NCBI RefSeq assembly: GCF_004634195.1
Contig: NZ_SKBP01000001.1
Location: 186,001 to 250,000 of the forward strand
Length of the DNA: 64,000 bases
Reading direction: 5' to 3'
From: Flavobacterium salilacus subsp. salilacus
Lineage (GTDB): Bacteria; Bacteroidota; Bacteroidia; Flavobacteriales; Flavobacteriaceae
Below the pieces are notes generated by a model, which saw only the letters and a program-made list of their open reading frames with translations, did not search any database and was not told the DNA's origin. Both the position numbers and the translations under genes were made by a program. Shown here piece after piece: positions 26,845 through 36,394 of the stretch. Position 1 is the first letter of the stretch. Every line of letters begins with the position of its first letter.

Positions 26845-29250
26845 TTACTCTTTAACTATTTTCTCTACTTTAGTGCCGTTTTCAGTAATTACTTTAACAA
26901 AATACAATCCTGACGGTTTTTCTGTTAGGTTGATTGTGGCTTGGGTGTCGTTAATCGTATTTACCTGTAACAATCTGCCCTGTATATCATAAAGTTCTAC
27001 TGATTTTACTATTGTATCGGCTATTACGGTTACATTGCCTGTCGTTGGGTTAGGATATAATTTTACCGTACTGTGTTTTGTGAAAACAGTATTACTTAAC
27101 GTTGCAAATGTAGTGTTAGCTTCGTTGGTTTCTATCGGGAAGTTGTAATCGAAGAAGATGTTTGCCTGTTGTGTAACTGTATCTTCAGGCAGCAGTGTGC
27201 TTAATGTTTTTATTTTGTATAGCGCATTTCCTTTTCCGCCATTGGCAGCCAAGTTAATATCTCCAAAATAAAACTCTACTGTGTTTCCTGTAATTCGGGT
27301 TTCCACATTATGTGAAGCATCCATTAACTGCAGGGTGTTGATGTCAAACTGCTCTTGATTGATTTCATTCTTTACTACAATGAAAGTAGCAGGAGCTGTA
27401 CCTGTATTTTCAAAATTGATGTTATAGTGCAGGTACTCGCCAATATGAATCATGTTTACGGCTTCGCCTTCCAAGCATGTAATATCATTAGGGTCGTAGG
27501 AGCCTACTACGTTTTGCGCCAGTGTAAAGTTGTTGTTCTCAGGAGTTTCATCTCCTGTTATTGGGGTAACATTGGCTGTAAATACTAATAAATCATCAAT
27601 ATTTACGGCAGGGTCTTCCATCGGGCTGTTTACGTTGAGCGTAAGGTTTATATTTCTTGTCTCAAAAGGTTGCAGGTTGTTGTAATTCCATGCGAAAACA
27701 TTTCCTGAGGTCGTAACTCCCGAAGTAGACGAAACATAATCCAGTACTGCATCATTATAGGATAAAGAAACACTCCCTGACAGGGTTTGGTTTCCTTTGT
27801 TTCGATAGGTTATTTTATAAGAAGCATTAAATCCGGGTTGAGCCGGTACTGTAGGCACAATAACGACTTCTACATCCGGGTGCTCCCCATTAGGAGCTAC
27901 ACAAAAGTTTTGTGTTTCAGTACTGTTATTATCATCAGCAAATGTTACCGTGGCTGATGTGGGGGATATGGTAAACCAATCGCTGTTTTCTATATTTGGA
28001 GTTAAAGTAAATGTACCTGCCTCTGTATAGAAATTATAGTTACCATCATTATTACTAAAAGTCGAACCGCTTTCTGTTCCGTCATTAATATTTACTCTTA
28101 CCATGTTGCCAAAGTTATCTCCTGTATCACAACCGTTATTATCTCCGTCAAAAGTAAAATTACCGGTTATGGTATTGTAATTACCTCCAGGAGTAAAGGA
28201 GCAATAGCTGCTAAAATGATAATTAGGGTTTTCCAGATAGTATATAGGAAAAGTCAGCTCTTCATCTTCATCAACACAAACGAATACCGATGCCTCAGTA
28301 CTATTAATCAAAGAGATCCCTTGGGTACTGCCATTCTTGATGTTTAGATATATTTCATTAATGTTTTCAAGACTTACTCCTTCAAGGTTAGGACACTCAC
28401 TAAAATCTAACTCTGTTACGCCATATACATCACCATAAAACGAGAATAATGCAGGTAGTTCTCCCATGGTTACAGATTCGAGAGGCGTACTGTCCGTTCC
28501 TCCGCATTCAATCAATTCAAGTGATACACATGGTGAAATATCCAGATTTTGAATTGGTGTTGAATTACAGTATAACTCTATTAATGAAACACAGTTCTCT
28601 AAATTTAACTGTGTTAATTGACTGTGATACACGTTTAGGTTCTCTAAGTTTACATATCCTGTTAAATCTAATGCAGTTATTGCTGTTTCTGATAAATTTA
28701 TATTTTTTAAGTTTATATTATCATCCAAAATAACAGATGATATAGTACTATTTTTACAAGATAAATATTCTATATTAATCAATCCTGTTAAATCCAATAC
28801 AGTTAAACTATTGTCACTACAATGTAACTCCTTAAGAGTTGACATTCCTGTTACATTTAACGTTGTCAAATCTTCACTATTATTATAATTGCCACAAGTC
28901 AAATTTTCTAAAAATTCTAATGAAGTAACATCAATAGTTTCAACTGGATTGTTTTTCAAACGTAATGTTCTTAGATTGACGAATGCATCTATACCTTCTA
29001 TTGAAGACACTGTTCCTTGCATATTAATGTTTATATGCCATACCGCTTCTGCTTCACTAACTTGTATTTCACCATCGTTATTGGCATCTATCGCAAGTGT
29101 ATAATTATTTTCATCTTTGGCTATATCAGTAAAACCCGGATCTCCAGATTGCACCAACAAATTCTTAAAATCAGCATCAGGAATATTTACAATTTGGGCA
29201 CTCCCCATTACTGATAATAGCAATAAAAAGAAAAGTAACTGTTTTTTCAT
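26845..29250 (-). CDS. T9SS-exported leucine-rich-repeat protein with C-terminal sorting domain
   Basis: The 801-residue protein has a signal peptide (MKKQLLFFLLLLSVMGSAQ) and the start IVNIPDADFKNLLVQ common to Flavobacterium LRR surface proteins. About residues 75-320 hold irregular leucine-rich repeats (L-x-x-L-x-C/N pattern). Next come an SdrB/Ig-like segment (GNFTFDGDNNGCDTGDN), a COG-like adhesion domain (GTAPATFIVVKNE and IFFDYNFPIETNEANTTF) and a type A T9SS sorting domain (LYPNPTTGNVTV ... GLYFVKVITENGTKVEKIVK). It should be exported by T9SS, whose core genes are in this window, and attached or released at the surface. Ligand unknown; adhesion is an inference. Confidence 0.9.
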   Translation of the reverse strand: MKKQLLFFLLLLSVMGSAQIVNIPDADFKNLLVQSGDPGFTDIAKDENNYTLAIDANNDGEIQVSEAEAVWHININMQGTVSSIEGIDAFVNLRTLRLKNNPVETIDVTSLEFLENLTCGNYNNSEDLTTLNVTGMSTLKELHCSDNSLTVLDLTGLINIEYLSCKNSTISSVILDDNINLKNINLSETAITALDLTGYVNLENLNVYHSQLTQLNLENCVSLIELYCNSTPIQNLDISPCVSLELIECGGTDSTPLESVTMGELPALFSFYGDVYGVTELDFSECPNLEGVSLENINEIYLNIKNGSTQGISLINSTEASVFVCVDEDEELTFPIYYLENPNYHFSSYCSFTPGGNYNTITGNFTFDGDNNGCDTGDNFGNMVRVNINDGTESGSTFSNNDGNYNFYTEAGTFTLTPNIENSDWFTISPTSATVTFADDNNSTETQNFCVAPNGEHPDVEVVIVPTVPAQPGFNASYKITYRNKGNQTLSGSVSLSYNDAVLDYVSSTSGVTTSGNVFAWNYNNLQPFETRNINLTLNVNSPMEDPAVNIDDLLVFTANVTPITGDETPENNNFTLAQNVVGSYDPNDITCLEGEAVNMIHIGEYLHYNINFENTGTAPATFIVVKNEINQEQFDINTLQLMDASHNVETRITGNTVEFYFGDINLAANGGKGNALYKIKTLSTLLPEDTVTQQANIFFDYNFPIETNEANTTFATLSNTVFTKHSTVKLYPNPTTGNVTVIADTIVKSVELYDIQGRLLQVNTINDTQATINLTEKPSGLYFVKVITENGTKVEKIVKE

Positions 29251-29341
29251 AACATCTTGTTTTTGGTAAAGTTGAATTTCGGCTAAAATAATACAATTTT
29301 TCTGATGTTATGTTGCCTCTTGTTTAATTTTCAATGCATTA

Positions 29342-29370
29342 AAAAGCCCCTGCCATTGGCAGGAGCTTTT
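29342..29370 (-). terminator. Terminator of the DUF4136 lipoprotein gene
   Basis: AAAAGCCCCTGCC / GGCAGGAGCTTTT, one C-A mismatch, ATT loop, with A and T runs on the outside. It lies between the lipoprotein stop (29394) and the next gene start. Confidence 0.85.
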
Positions 29371-29393
29371 ACTATTATCATCCATACAACTTA

Positions 29394-29927
29394 TTATTTT
29401 TGCTGCGGAGGGTATTCTTTCATTATTTCCATGACAAATTCGTTGATGCGCTCCTGTTTTCTTTCTCTGTCCAGAGTTAGCACTCCTGTGCCTATACCCT
29501 GCCAAACAAGCTCTTTTTTGCGGGCATCCAGTATATCAATATAAAGTGTTCCTTCGGTAGAAGTGCTAACGCTTGCATAGTTACCGCCCCACATCCAGGG
29601 GTTGTAACCCCAGCCCCAGCCCCAACCGTAGCCCCAGTTGTTCACATTTACCTGCTCGGTAGAACGGGTAAAAATATTAACCAGCATATCGGGGTTTTCG
29701 CTTTTGGCAAAACCTTTCTTCTGCATTTCGGCATCTATAGCACGCAGTATACGTTTCTTGTCAAGATCGGATATTTCAGCCTTGTCTATCCCTTCTTTAA
29801 AAAAGGCATAGGTTTTATACTGATTAAAATCAACAGCATTATCATAGTCCGTAGCTACACGAATAGAAGTACACGAAACTATTAAAGTGGTAATAAATAG
29901 TAGTGACAGCAATTTTATCTTTTTCAT
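29394..29927 (-). CDS. DUF4136 lipoprotein
   Basis: The 177-residue protein has a lipoprotein signal MKKIKLLSLLFITTLIVSC with lipid-attached Cys19. The DUF4136 domain follows (V-x-x-DYDNAVDFNQYKTYAFF). A Gly/Trp-rich patch (residues about 99-114, GYGWGWGWGYNPW) precedes a conserved GTLYIDILDARKKELVWQGIG strand. Such proteins are outer-membrane lipoproteins of unknown function. It is monocistronic with a terminator behind it; hutU lies 49 bp upstream on the same strand. Confidence 0.87.
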   Translation of the reverse strand: MKKIKLLSLLFITTLIVSCTSIRVATDYDNAVDFNQYKTYAFFKEGIDKAEISDLDKKRILRAIDAEMQKKGFAKSENPDMLVNIFTRSTEQVNVNNWGYGWGWGWGYNPWMWGGNYASVSTSTEGTLYIDILDARKKELVWQGIGTGVLTLDRERKQERINEFVMEIMKEYPPQQK

Positions 29928-29976
29928 AATCTAATAATTTTTGTCTTCAACATTAATTGGCATCACATGTAAGTGT

Positions 29977-31965
29977 TTATCCTAACAATGCGTCATCTAC
30001 TTTATTGGGCAGGGTAACTTGCAGTAACGGCTGACTTTCCATAGCTCTTTTTATGGCAAAAATAGCCTCGTCATTCCTTGCCCAGCTCCTGCGGGCTATA
30101 CCGTTATTTACATCCCAGAAAAGCATTGATTCTAAACGCCTTGATGCTTCCTGAGAACCATCAAGAACCATACCAAATCCACCGTTTATAACCTCTCCCC
30201 AGCCTACACCTCCGCCGTTGTGGATGCTTACCCAGGTAGCACCGCGAAAGCTGTCGCCAATTACATTGTGTATTGCCATATCGGCTGTAAAACGGGAGCC
30301 GTCATATATATTGGATGTTTCTCTGTATGGAGAGTCTGTCCCGCTCACATCGTGGTGATCACGCCCTAATATTATATATCCTATTTCACCTTTAGCAATC
30401 GCTTCGTTAAATGCTCTTGCAATAGCAATACGCCCTTCGGCATCGGCATACAGTATGCGTGCCTGCGAACCTACTACCAATTTATTTTCCTGTGCGCCTT
30501 GTATCCACTTAATGTTATCCTGCATTTGCTGCTTTATTTCATCAGGCGCATCCTTAGCCATTTCTTCTAACACTTTAGATGCTATAGCATCAGTCTTAAC
30601 AAGGTCATCCGGATTACCTGATGCGCATACCCAACGGAACGGACCAAAACCATAATCAAAACACATGGGCCCCATTATATCCTGTACATAACTCGGGTAT
30701 TTAAAATCGATGCCGTTTTCAGCCATTACATCTGCTCCTGCCCTCGAAGCTTCAAGCAGAAAGGCATTACCGTAATCAAAAAAGTAAGTGCCTTTTGCCG
30801 TATGTTTATTTATGGCAGCAGCATGCCTTCGCAGGGTGTCTTGTATTACTATTTTAAATGTAGCAGGATCGGCAGCCATTAATTCATTCGCTTCTTCAAA
30901 CGAAAGTCCTACCGGGTAATAGCCTCCTGCCCATGGATTGTGCAACGAAGATTGATCGCTGCCCAAGTCGATATATATGTTTTCAGTATCAAATGTTTCC
31001 CAAATATCTACTATGTTACCTTGATAGGCTATAGATACTACTTCTTTATTTTCTTTAGCTTCGCGAACTCTTTTTACAAGTACGTTTATATCTTTAATTA
31101 CCTCATCTACCCATCCTTGCGAATGGCGGGTATGTACTGCCTTGGGGTTAACCTCTGCACATACGGTAATACACCCGGCAATATTTCCTGCTTTTGGTTG
31201 TGCGCCACTCATACCGCCAAGCCCTGAGGTCACAAATAGTTTGCCTTCCAGCCCCTCTCCGTTTTTAGATATTTTTCTGCCGCCGTTAAGCACTGTAATG
31301 GTAGTACCGTGCACAATACCCTGTGGTCCTATATACATATAGCTGCCTGCCGTCATTTGCCCGTATTGGGTAACACCCAGCGCATTGAATTTTTCCCAAT
31401 CGTCGGGCTTTGAATAGTTGGGTATCATCATCCCATTGGTTACTACTACTCTGGGGGCTTCTTTATGCGACGGGAACAACCCCATAGGGTGACCGGAGTA
31501 CATAACCAATGTTTGCTCATCGGTCATTTCGCTAAGGTATTTCATAGTAAGCCTGTATTGTGCCCAGTTTTGGAACACCGCTCCGTTACCGCCATAAGTT
31601 ATCAACTCATGCGGGTGTTGTGCCACAGCATAGTCCAGGTTGTTTTGCATCATTAGCATGATGGCTTTTGCCTGTTCTGATTTTCCCGGATATTCCGATA
31701 TCGGGCGGGCATACATTTTATAATCAGGACGTAAGCGATACATATAAATACGACCGTATTTTTCTAATTCGTCCGAAAATTCTTTAATCAGTTCGGCATG
31801 ATGTTTCGGCTCAAAATAGCGAAGCGCATTGCGTAGTGCCAGTTTTTTTTCTTCTGCCGATAGTATTTCTTTTCGTTTTGGCGCGTGGTTTATAGTAGGG
31901 TCATACGGTTGTGGTTGTGGTAAAACTGCCGGTATTCCTTCCTGTATTTGTTCGTGAAATGTCAT
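29977..31965 (-). CDS. hutU: Urocanate hydratase HutU
   Basis: The 662-residue protein is the long Bacteroidota form of urocanase (the Pseudomonas type has about 557). It uses NAD+ as electrophile and converts urocanate to imidazolone propionate in histidine breakdown. The segments YGGNGAVFQNWAQYRLTM, SGHPMGLFPS, GRDHHDVSGTDSPYRETSN and NGGGVGWGEVINGGFGMVLDG are typical of the family. No hutH, hutI or hutG lies next to it. The -7 region is not obvious; the 81 bp upstream contain A/T-rich, partly inverted-repeat spacer DNA. It may be co-transcribed with the DUF4136 gene. Confidence 0.93.
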   Translation of the reverse strand: MTFHEQIQEGIPAVLPQPQPYDPTINHAPKRKEILSAEEKKLALRNALRYFEPKHHAELIKEFSDELEKYGRIYMYRLRPDYKMYARPISEYPGKSEQAKAIMLMMQNNLDYAVAQHPHELITYGGNGAVFQNWAQYRLTMKYLSEMTDEQTLVMYSGHPMGLFPSHKEAPRVVVTNGMMIPNYSKPDDWEKFNALGVTQYGQMTAGSYMYIGPQGIVHGTTITVLNGGRKISKNGEGLEGKLFVTSGLGGMSGAQPKAGNIAGCITVCAEVNPKAVHTRHSQGWVDEVIKDINVLVKRVREAKENKEVVSIAYQGNIVDIWETFDTENIYIDLGSDQSSLHNPWAGGYYPVGLSFEEANELMAADPATFKIVIQDTLRRHAAAINKHTAKGTYFFDYGNAFLLEASRAGADVMAENGIDFKYPSYVQDIMGPMCFDYGFGPFRWVCASGNPDDLVKTDAIASKVLEEMAKDAPDEIKQQMQDNIKWIQGAQENKLVVGSQARILYADAEGRIAIARAFNEAIAKGEIGYIILGRDHHDVSGTDSPYRETSNIYDGSRFTADMAIHNVIGDSFRGATWVSIHNGGGVGWGEVINGGFGMVLDGSQEASRRLESMLFWDVNNGIARRSWARNDEAIFAIKRAMESQPLLQVTLPNKVDDALLG

Positions 31966-32046
31966 ATTCTATGGTGTTCGTTATTTATTGTTTCGAGTTG
32001 GGTGTTACGAGTTTTAGGTTTTGAACTGAAAACTTTAAACTATTAA

Positions 32047-32286
<240 letters not shown>

Positions 32287-32337
32287 CTAAATCCCTTTTT
32301 TAAGATATTCTTTATTAATTTATAATAAATTGATTAT

Positions 32338-32371
32338 TTGATAAATTATATGGGTAAAAAATATAAATTTG
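32338..32371 (+). promoter_or_regulatory. Promoter of the DUF1761 gene
   Basis: TTG (32338-32340), 23-bp spacer, TAAATTTG (32364-32371), about 28 bp before the ATG. Both elements of the Bacteroidota -33/-7 promoter are present. Confidence 0.6.
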
Positions 32372-32399
32372 CTACCATCAACCTTAAACAATAAAAATT

Positions 32400-32882
32400 A
32401 TGGAGATAAATTTCTTAGCCGTTATCGTGGCTGCATTATCCACCATGGCAGTAGGGGCTATATGGTATAACCCAAAAGTTTTTGGCACTGCCTGGATGAA
32501 AGAAACAGGTATGACCGAAGAGAAAGCAAAAGGTGCTAACATGTTCAAAATATTTGGCATGGCAATTCTGTTTGCAATTATGGCATCCTTTATACTACAA
32601 TTTTTAGTAATACACCAATTTGGAGCTATCGGGATGGTAGGCGCTTCGCCCGAAACGGCTAAACCATCTTATGAAGCTTTTATGACCGACTACGGCGATG
32701 TTTTTCGGACTTTTAAGCATGGTGCTTTACACGGTTTTATGGCGGGCTTGTTTCTTGCACTGCCTATAACAGGTACTAACGCTCTTTTTGAAAGAAGAAG
32801 TGCCAGATATATTTTGATAAACAGTGGCTACTGGATAGTGTGCCTTACCATAATGGGTGGTATATTATGTGCATGGAAATAA
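32400..32882 (+). CDS. DUF1761 membrane protein
   Basis: The 160-residue protein has four predicted membrane helices: about 3-22 (NFLAVIVAALSTMAVGAIWY), 50-70, 105-125 and 138-158. The W-Y-N-P-K-V-F-G-x-x-W motif after helix 1 is characteristic of DUF1761. Function unknown. It has its own promoter and terminator, so it is a single-gene unit. Confidence 0.87.
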   Translation: MEINFLAVIVAALSTMAVGAIWYNPKVFGTAWMKETGMTEEKAKGANMFKIFGMAILFAIMASFILQFLVIHQFGAIGMVGASPETAKPSYEAFMTDYGDVFRTFKHGALHGFMAGLFLALPITGTNALFERRSARYILINSGYWIVCLTIMGGILCAWK

Positions 32883-32906
32883 TTATATTTACAATCTTAA
32901 CAAACT

Positions 32907-32928
32907 AAAATCTCCTAAGGGAGATTTT
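32907..32928 (+). terminator. Terminator of the DUF1761 gene
   Basis: AAAATCTCC (32907-32915), TAAG loop, GGAGATTTT (32920-32928) followed by more T. Ends 14 bases before the next gene start. Confidence 0.85.
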
Positions 32929-32942
32929 TTATTACAATTATC

Positions 32943-34085
32943 TTGACCCCAAATTTATCTTACAAACTATATACTTGTGCCATAGATTTTCCTGCTGAAT
33001 GGGATGGTATTGCTATGCAAAACATATTCCTTTCGCGCGCGGGGCTTGCCGTTCTGGAAAAAGCAGCTCCTAAAAACATGAAGTGTCATTTTGTGGGGCT
33101 TTTTAAAGATGGTAAACTTTCGGGGATGGCTATAATTCAATTTATTAACTTAGCCAATGTAACTACATTTAAGGATAATAAAAGAAGTTTTTGCCTTAAA
33201 GAATTTTTATTCAAAAAGTTTACTTCGCATATACTTTTCATTGGTAATAATACGCTTACAGGGCAAAATGCTTATTTGCATACCAATGATATAACCGAAA
33301 CAGAGGCACTGCAATTAATGCAAAAAGCATTGAAACAAGTAGAAAAGGAGTACAATAGTAATGGGCAAAAGATAAACCTTTTGGCGGTAAAAGATTTTAA
33401 CGAACAGGAGTTTCCAAACTTTGAAGCTGTGGGATTTAAAAATTACTTTAAGTTTTGTACTCAGCCGAATATGATATTTAGCATAAGAAAAGAGTGGAAC
33501 AGTATAGAGGATTACCTAAACGCCCTGAATACAAAATACCGCACACAGTATAATCGTGCCCGAAAAAAGGCAGAAGGTATTATTAAAAGAAAACTTACCG
33601 CCGATGAAATACAGGCACAACAGCACCGGGTAAATAAACTGTACCATACTGTTGCCAACAGGGCATCATTTAACACGTTCTTTTTGCCTGAGAATCATTT
33701 TGAGGTTATGAAACGGGAGCTTGGAGATAATTTCAGGTTTTATGGTTATTTTATGAATGATGAACTCGTTGGGTTTAGCACGCTGATTAAAAACGGTAAG
33801 GATATGGATACTTATTTTTTAGGGTATGATGAAATGGTACAAAAAGAAAAAATGCTGTATCTGAATATGCTTTATGATATGGTAGCCTATGCTGTAAAAA
33901 AACAATACAGCCATATAATATTTGCACGATCGGCAATGGAGATAAAAAGCAGCGTAGGCGCAAAAGCAGAGGAGGTATATGGTATAATAAAACACACTAA
34001 CCCTTTTATAAACCTGTTTATAGGAAGATTATTTAATTATTTTGAACCCAAGATAGAATGGAAATCGCGTAACCCCTTTAAATAG
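32943..34085 (+). CDS. GNAT/FemAB-like acetyltransferase-fold protein
   Basis: The frame begins at a TTG codon at 32943 (TTG ACC CCA); no in-frame ATG lies upstream before a stop, and the next ATG would remove conserved sequence, so TTG is the likely start. The 380-residue product has the two-domain FemAB/BioF2-like acyltransferase look: a central YLNALNTKYRTQYNRARKKAEG segment and a C-terminal GNAT half (FYGYFMNDELVGFSTLIKN, MDTYFLGYD). It may acylate a lipid or amino group at the membrane face, but the substrate is unknown. It overlaps the opposing lipid kinase gene by 8 bp. Confidence 0.72.
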   Translation: MTPNLSYKLYTCAIDFPAEWDGIAMQNIFLSRAGLAVLEKAAPKNMKCHFVGLFKDGKLSGMAIIQFINLANVTTFKDNKRSFCLKEFLFKKFTSHILFIGNNTLTGQNAYLHTNDITETEALQLMQKALKQVEKEYNSNGQKINLLAVKDFNEQEFPNFEAVGFKNYFKFCTQPNMIFSIRKEWNSIEDYLNALNTKYRTQYNRARKKAEGIIKRKLTADEIQAQQHRVNKLYHTVANRASFNTFFLPENHFEVMKRELGDNFRFYGYFMNDELVGFSTLIKNGKDMDTYFLGYDEMVQKEKMLYLNMLYDMVAYAVKKQYSHIIFARSAMEIKSSVGAKAEEVYGIIKHTNPFINLFIGRLFNYFEPKIEWKSRNPFK

Positions 34086-34965
34086 GTTTTGGCACTATCA
34101 TCTTTAGCTGAGGGTGTATTATTTTTATATCAAGCTCATTTACGCTCCCGCAAAACTCGCCGTCTATTTGAAAACTAACCGAGATATTTGTAGTTATCAA
34201 GGCTTCATCAGTAGAAATTATAACTATATTTTCATTTTCGTCCACAGGTATATTACCTGAAAGTATCTTACCGATAACGAGTATATCGAGGTTTTTAAGA
34301 ATAACAATCTCAAATTTCCCATCATCCATCTTTCCTACAGGATTAATAGTTACACCTGTGCCATACCTGTTGGTATTGGCTATTACCACCATTCGGGCTT
34401 CTGTTTCAATACTTTCGCCATTGGCTTTGATAGTTGCATTAAAAGGCTCTCCGAGATCTGTTAAGGTATTAAGTGCCTGCAAGGCATAGCCCAGTTTTCC
34501 TCTCATACTGCCGTTTTCATAATTACGTATCAAGTCGGCATTAACACCAATATCGCTAAGGTGCAAACTGTTTTTACCATTAATAGTAATAATGTCCATA
34601 GGTTTTACAACCCCGTTAAAAGCCACCTCAAGATTGGCTTCAACAGTATCGGGCAGGTTTAAATCGACCGATAGCCCGTTAGCGGAACCCGCCGGCAGTA
34701 CCGCAATAATTACATCTTGATTCAATGTCGCTTCGGCAACCATTTTTATAGTGCCATCGCCTCCCGCTACCAGTATGCGTTGTGGGTTATGCTCATCAAC
34801 AAGTTTTCTTATAGCTTCTTCATCATTATCTCCTGTAGTCTCATAGCAAATGAGGGTTACGCCCCTGTCTTCAGCATATAATTTTACCTTTTCTATTAAA
34901 TCTGATTTATCATTACCCCCGGCAATGGGGTTTATTACAAATAAAAAAATCTCTTGCTGAGCCAT
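34078..34965 (-). CDS. Diacylglycerol kinase-like lipid kinase (YegS/DagK family)
   Basis: The protein has 295 residues. The DagK catalytic domain has NPIAGG (12-17), the ATP motif GGDGT (68-72) and the substrate loop PAGSANGLSVDL. The C-terminal beta-sandwich (DGKFEIVIL) completes the fold. It phosphorylates diacylglycerol or a related lipid at the cytoplasmic membrane to phosphatidate. The App1-like phosphatase gene is divergent from it 66 bp away, so a kinase and its opposing phosphatase share one control region (inference). Confidence 0.9.
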   Translation of the reverse strand: MAQQEIFLFVINPIAGGNDKSDLIEKVKLYAEDRGVTLICYETTGDNDEEAIRKLVDEHNPQRILVAGGDGTIKMVAEATLNQDVIIAVLPAGSANGLSVDLNLPDTVEANLEVAFNGVVKPMDIITINGKNSLHLSDIGVNADLIRNYENGSMRGKLGYALQALNTLTDLGEPFNATIKANGESIETEARMVVIANTNRYGTGVTINPVGKMDDGKFEIVILKNLDILVIGKILSGNIPVDENENIVIISTDEALITTNISVSFQIDGEFCGSVNELDIKIIHPQLKMIVPKPI

Positions 34966-35031
34966 GTTATATTTTTGATTAAATTTAATTAAATTGTGGT
35001 ATCACACATCTTATAAAAAACATAATTTTTA

Positions 35032-36000
35032 ATGAAGCCTATTTTAAAACTTTACCGTGGTTATGCTAATGAGCAGGAGCTAATGGTTTTTGGTCATGTT
35101 TTTAACTCCAGCACGGCAAGCGGGTATGAATTCGAAAAGAAACGTTTTAAAAATGCGCGTTCTGTAATAAAGATGTTTATGGTAAAAACAATTGCTAATG
35201 CAGACGTTTACTTAGAGCATAATGGCAAAAAAATACATACCAAAACGCTTAAAGATGGATATTTTAAATTCTGTATTCCGTTAAAAAATGATTTAGAACA
35301 CGGTTGGTCAAGCTATTGTGTAAGTACTTTTTATGATGACGAAGAAATAAAAGAAAGCGGTACTTATGTAAGACCTTTTGAAGGCGATTTAGGTTTTATA
35401 TCAGATATCGACGATACTTTTTTAGTGTCGCATACACGTAATGTTTTTAAGAAGTTATACATACTGCTTTGGAAAAACATTAATGCCCGACGTATATTTG
35501 AAGGTGTAGTCCCATTTTATCAGGCTTTGAGCAATGCGGGAAGAGAGACCACAGAAGAACAAAATGCTTTTTTTTATGTGTCCAGCAGTGAATGGAATTT
35601 GTACAGCTTTATTGTAAAGTTTACCAAAATACACGAATTGCCCCGTGCTGTAATGCTATTAAAAGATATTAAAACCGGTTTGATGGATTTTTTGGTAACC
35701 GGGCGTGGCAACCATAACCACAAGTTCGATAAGATAAAGCACATACTGGAGTTTTACCCCCATCTTAAATACACTCTGCTGGGCGATGACTCACAGCACG
35801 ACCCTTATCTTTACGAAAGCATCTGCAAGATATTCCCTGTTACTGTAAAGGCGGTATATATAAGGCAAACAGGCAGATATAAAAAGCAAAAAGTGAGCGA
35901 TACGCTCAAAAACATTGAGACATTAAGTATAGAGACCTGTTACTTTAAAGATAGTGAGGAGGCTATACTACATGCCAAAGCAATAGGCTTGATTTCTTAA
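35032..36000 (+). CDS. App1-like phosphatidate phosphatase (DUF2183)
   Basis: The protein has 322 residues. The phosphatase motif FISDIDDTFL (Asp125, Asp127, Asp128) is the DxDxT/V HAD-like site of the yeast App1 family, and a later LGDDSQHDP motif supplies the second acidic pair. An N-terminal beta-rich segment (residues 1-115) resembles a small C2-like fold. The predicted reaction is phosphatidate to diacylglycerol. It is divergent from a diacylglycerol kinase-like gene, matching the opposite reaction. Confidence 0.85.
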   Translation: MKPILKLYRGYANEQELMVFGHVFNSSTASGYEFEKKRFKNARSVIKMFMVKTIANADVYLEHNGKKIHTKTLKDGYFKFCIPLKNDLEHGWSSYCVSTFYDDEEIKESGTYVRPFEGDLGFISDIDDTFLVSHTRNVFKKLYILLWKNINARRIFEGVVPFYQALSNAGRETTEEQNAFFYVSSSEWNLYSFIVKFTKIHELPRAVMLLKDIKTGLMDFLVTGRGNHNHKFDKIKHILEFYPHLKYTLLGDDSQHDPYLYESICKIFPVTVKAVYIRQTGRYKKQKVSDTLKNIETLSIETCYFKDSEEAILHAKAIGLIS

Positions 36001-36072
36001 AATTGAGTTATTTTATAACTGTTTGTAACTTATAATGAGTATCTTGGTAAAAAGTAACCTAAAGACTATTTT

Positions 36073-36345
36073 ATGAAAAAAGTGATAGTACTATCAGGAG
36101 TAATGGCGCTTGCGCTTTTAACCTCCTGTAAAGACAAAAAAGAAACACCGCCACCAACACCGCCTGCGGTAGAAAATCCTGCTCCGCCCCCTGCACCAGA
36201 GCCAAGGGTTGAGGAAGAAGATAACGACGGAACATCGGTAAATATTAATGGAAATGGTGTGAGTGTTAAAAATAAAAATGGTGACAAGGAGAGCAATGTA
36301 ACCATTACAGATGATAAAAAAGAAGTCAACATTAAAACTGACTAA
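36073..36345 (+). CDS. Small Pro-rich lipoprotein
   Basis: The 90-residue protein has the lipoprotein signal MKKVIVLSGVMALALLTSC with Cys19. It continues with a Pro-rich spacer (TPPPTPPAVENPAPPPAPEP), an acidic stretch, then short Asn/Gly/Lys beta repeats (VNINGNGVSVKNKNGDK). No recognised domain. It is probably an outer-membrane-anchored spacer. It is a single-gene unit that ends at a strong terminator shared with the ABC-F gene. Confidence 0.78.
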   Translation: MKKVIVLSGVMALALLTSCKDKKETPPPTPPAVENPAPPPAPEPRVEEEDNDGTSVNINGNGVSVKNKNGDKESNVTITDDKKEVNIKTD

Positions 36346-36350
36346 TCATA

Positions 36351-36379
36351 AAAAATCCCGCTTTAAGAGCGGGATTTTT
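36351..36379. terminator. Terminator between the small lipoprotein and ABC-F genes
   Basis: AAAAATCCCGCT (36351-36362) pairs with AGCGGGATTTTT (36368-36379) around TTAAG, with A/T runs on both sides, so it may act in both directions. Confidence 0.9.
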
Positions 36380-36394
36380 TTATCCATATATAAG

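Noticed and set aside
31966..32046. Possible small element upstream of hutU (GAGTT/GAACTGAAAAC segments)
   Set aside because: Only a weak inverted repeat and no second clear copy; no function can be argued.
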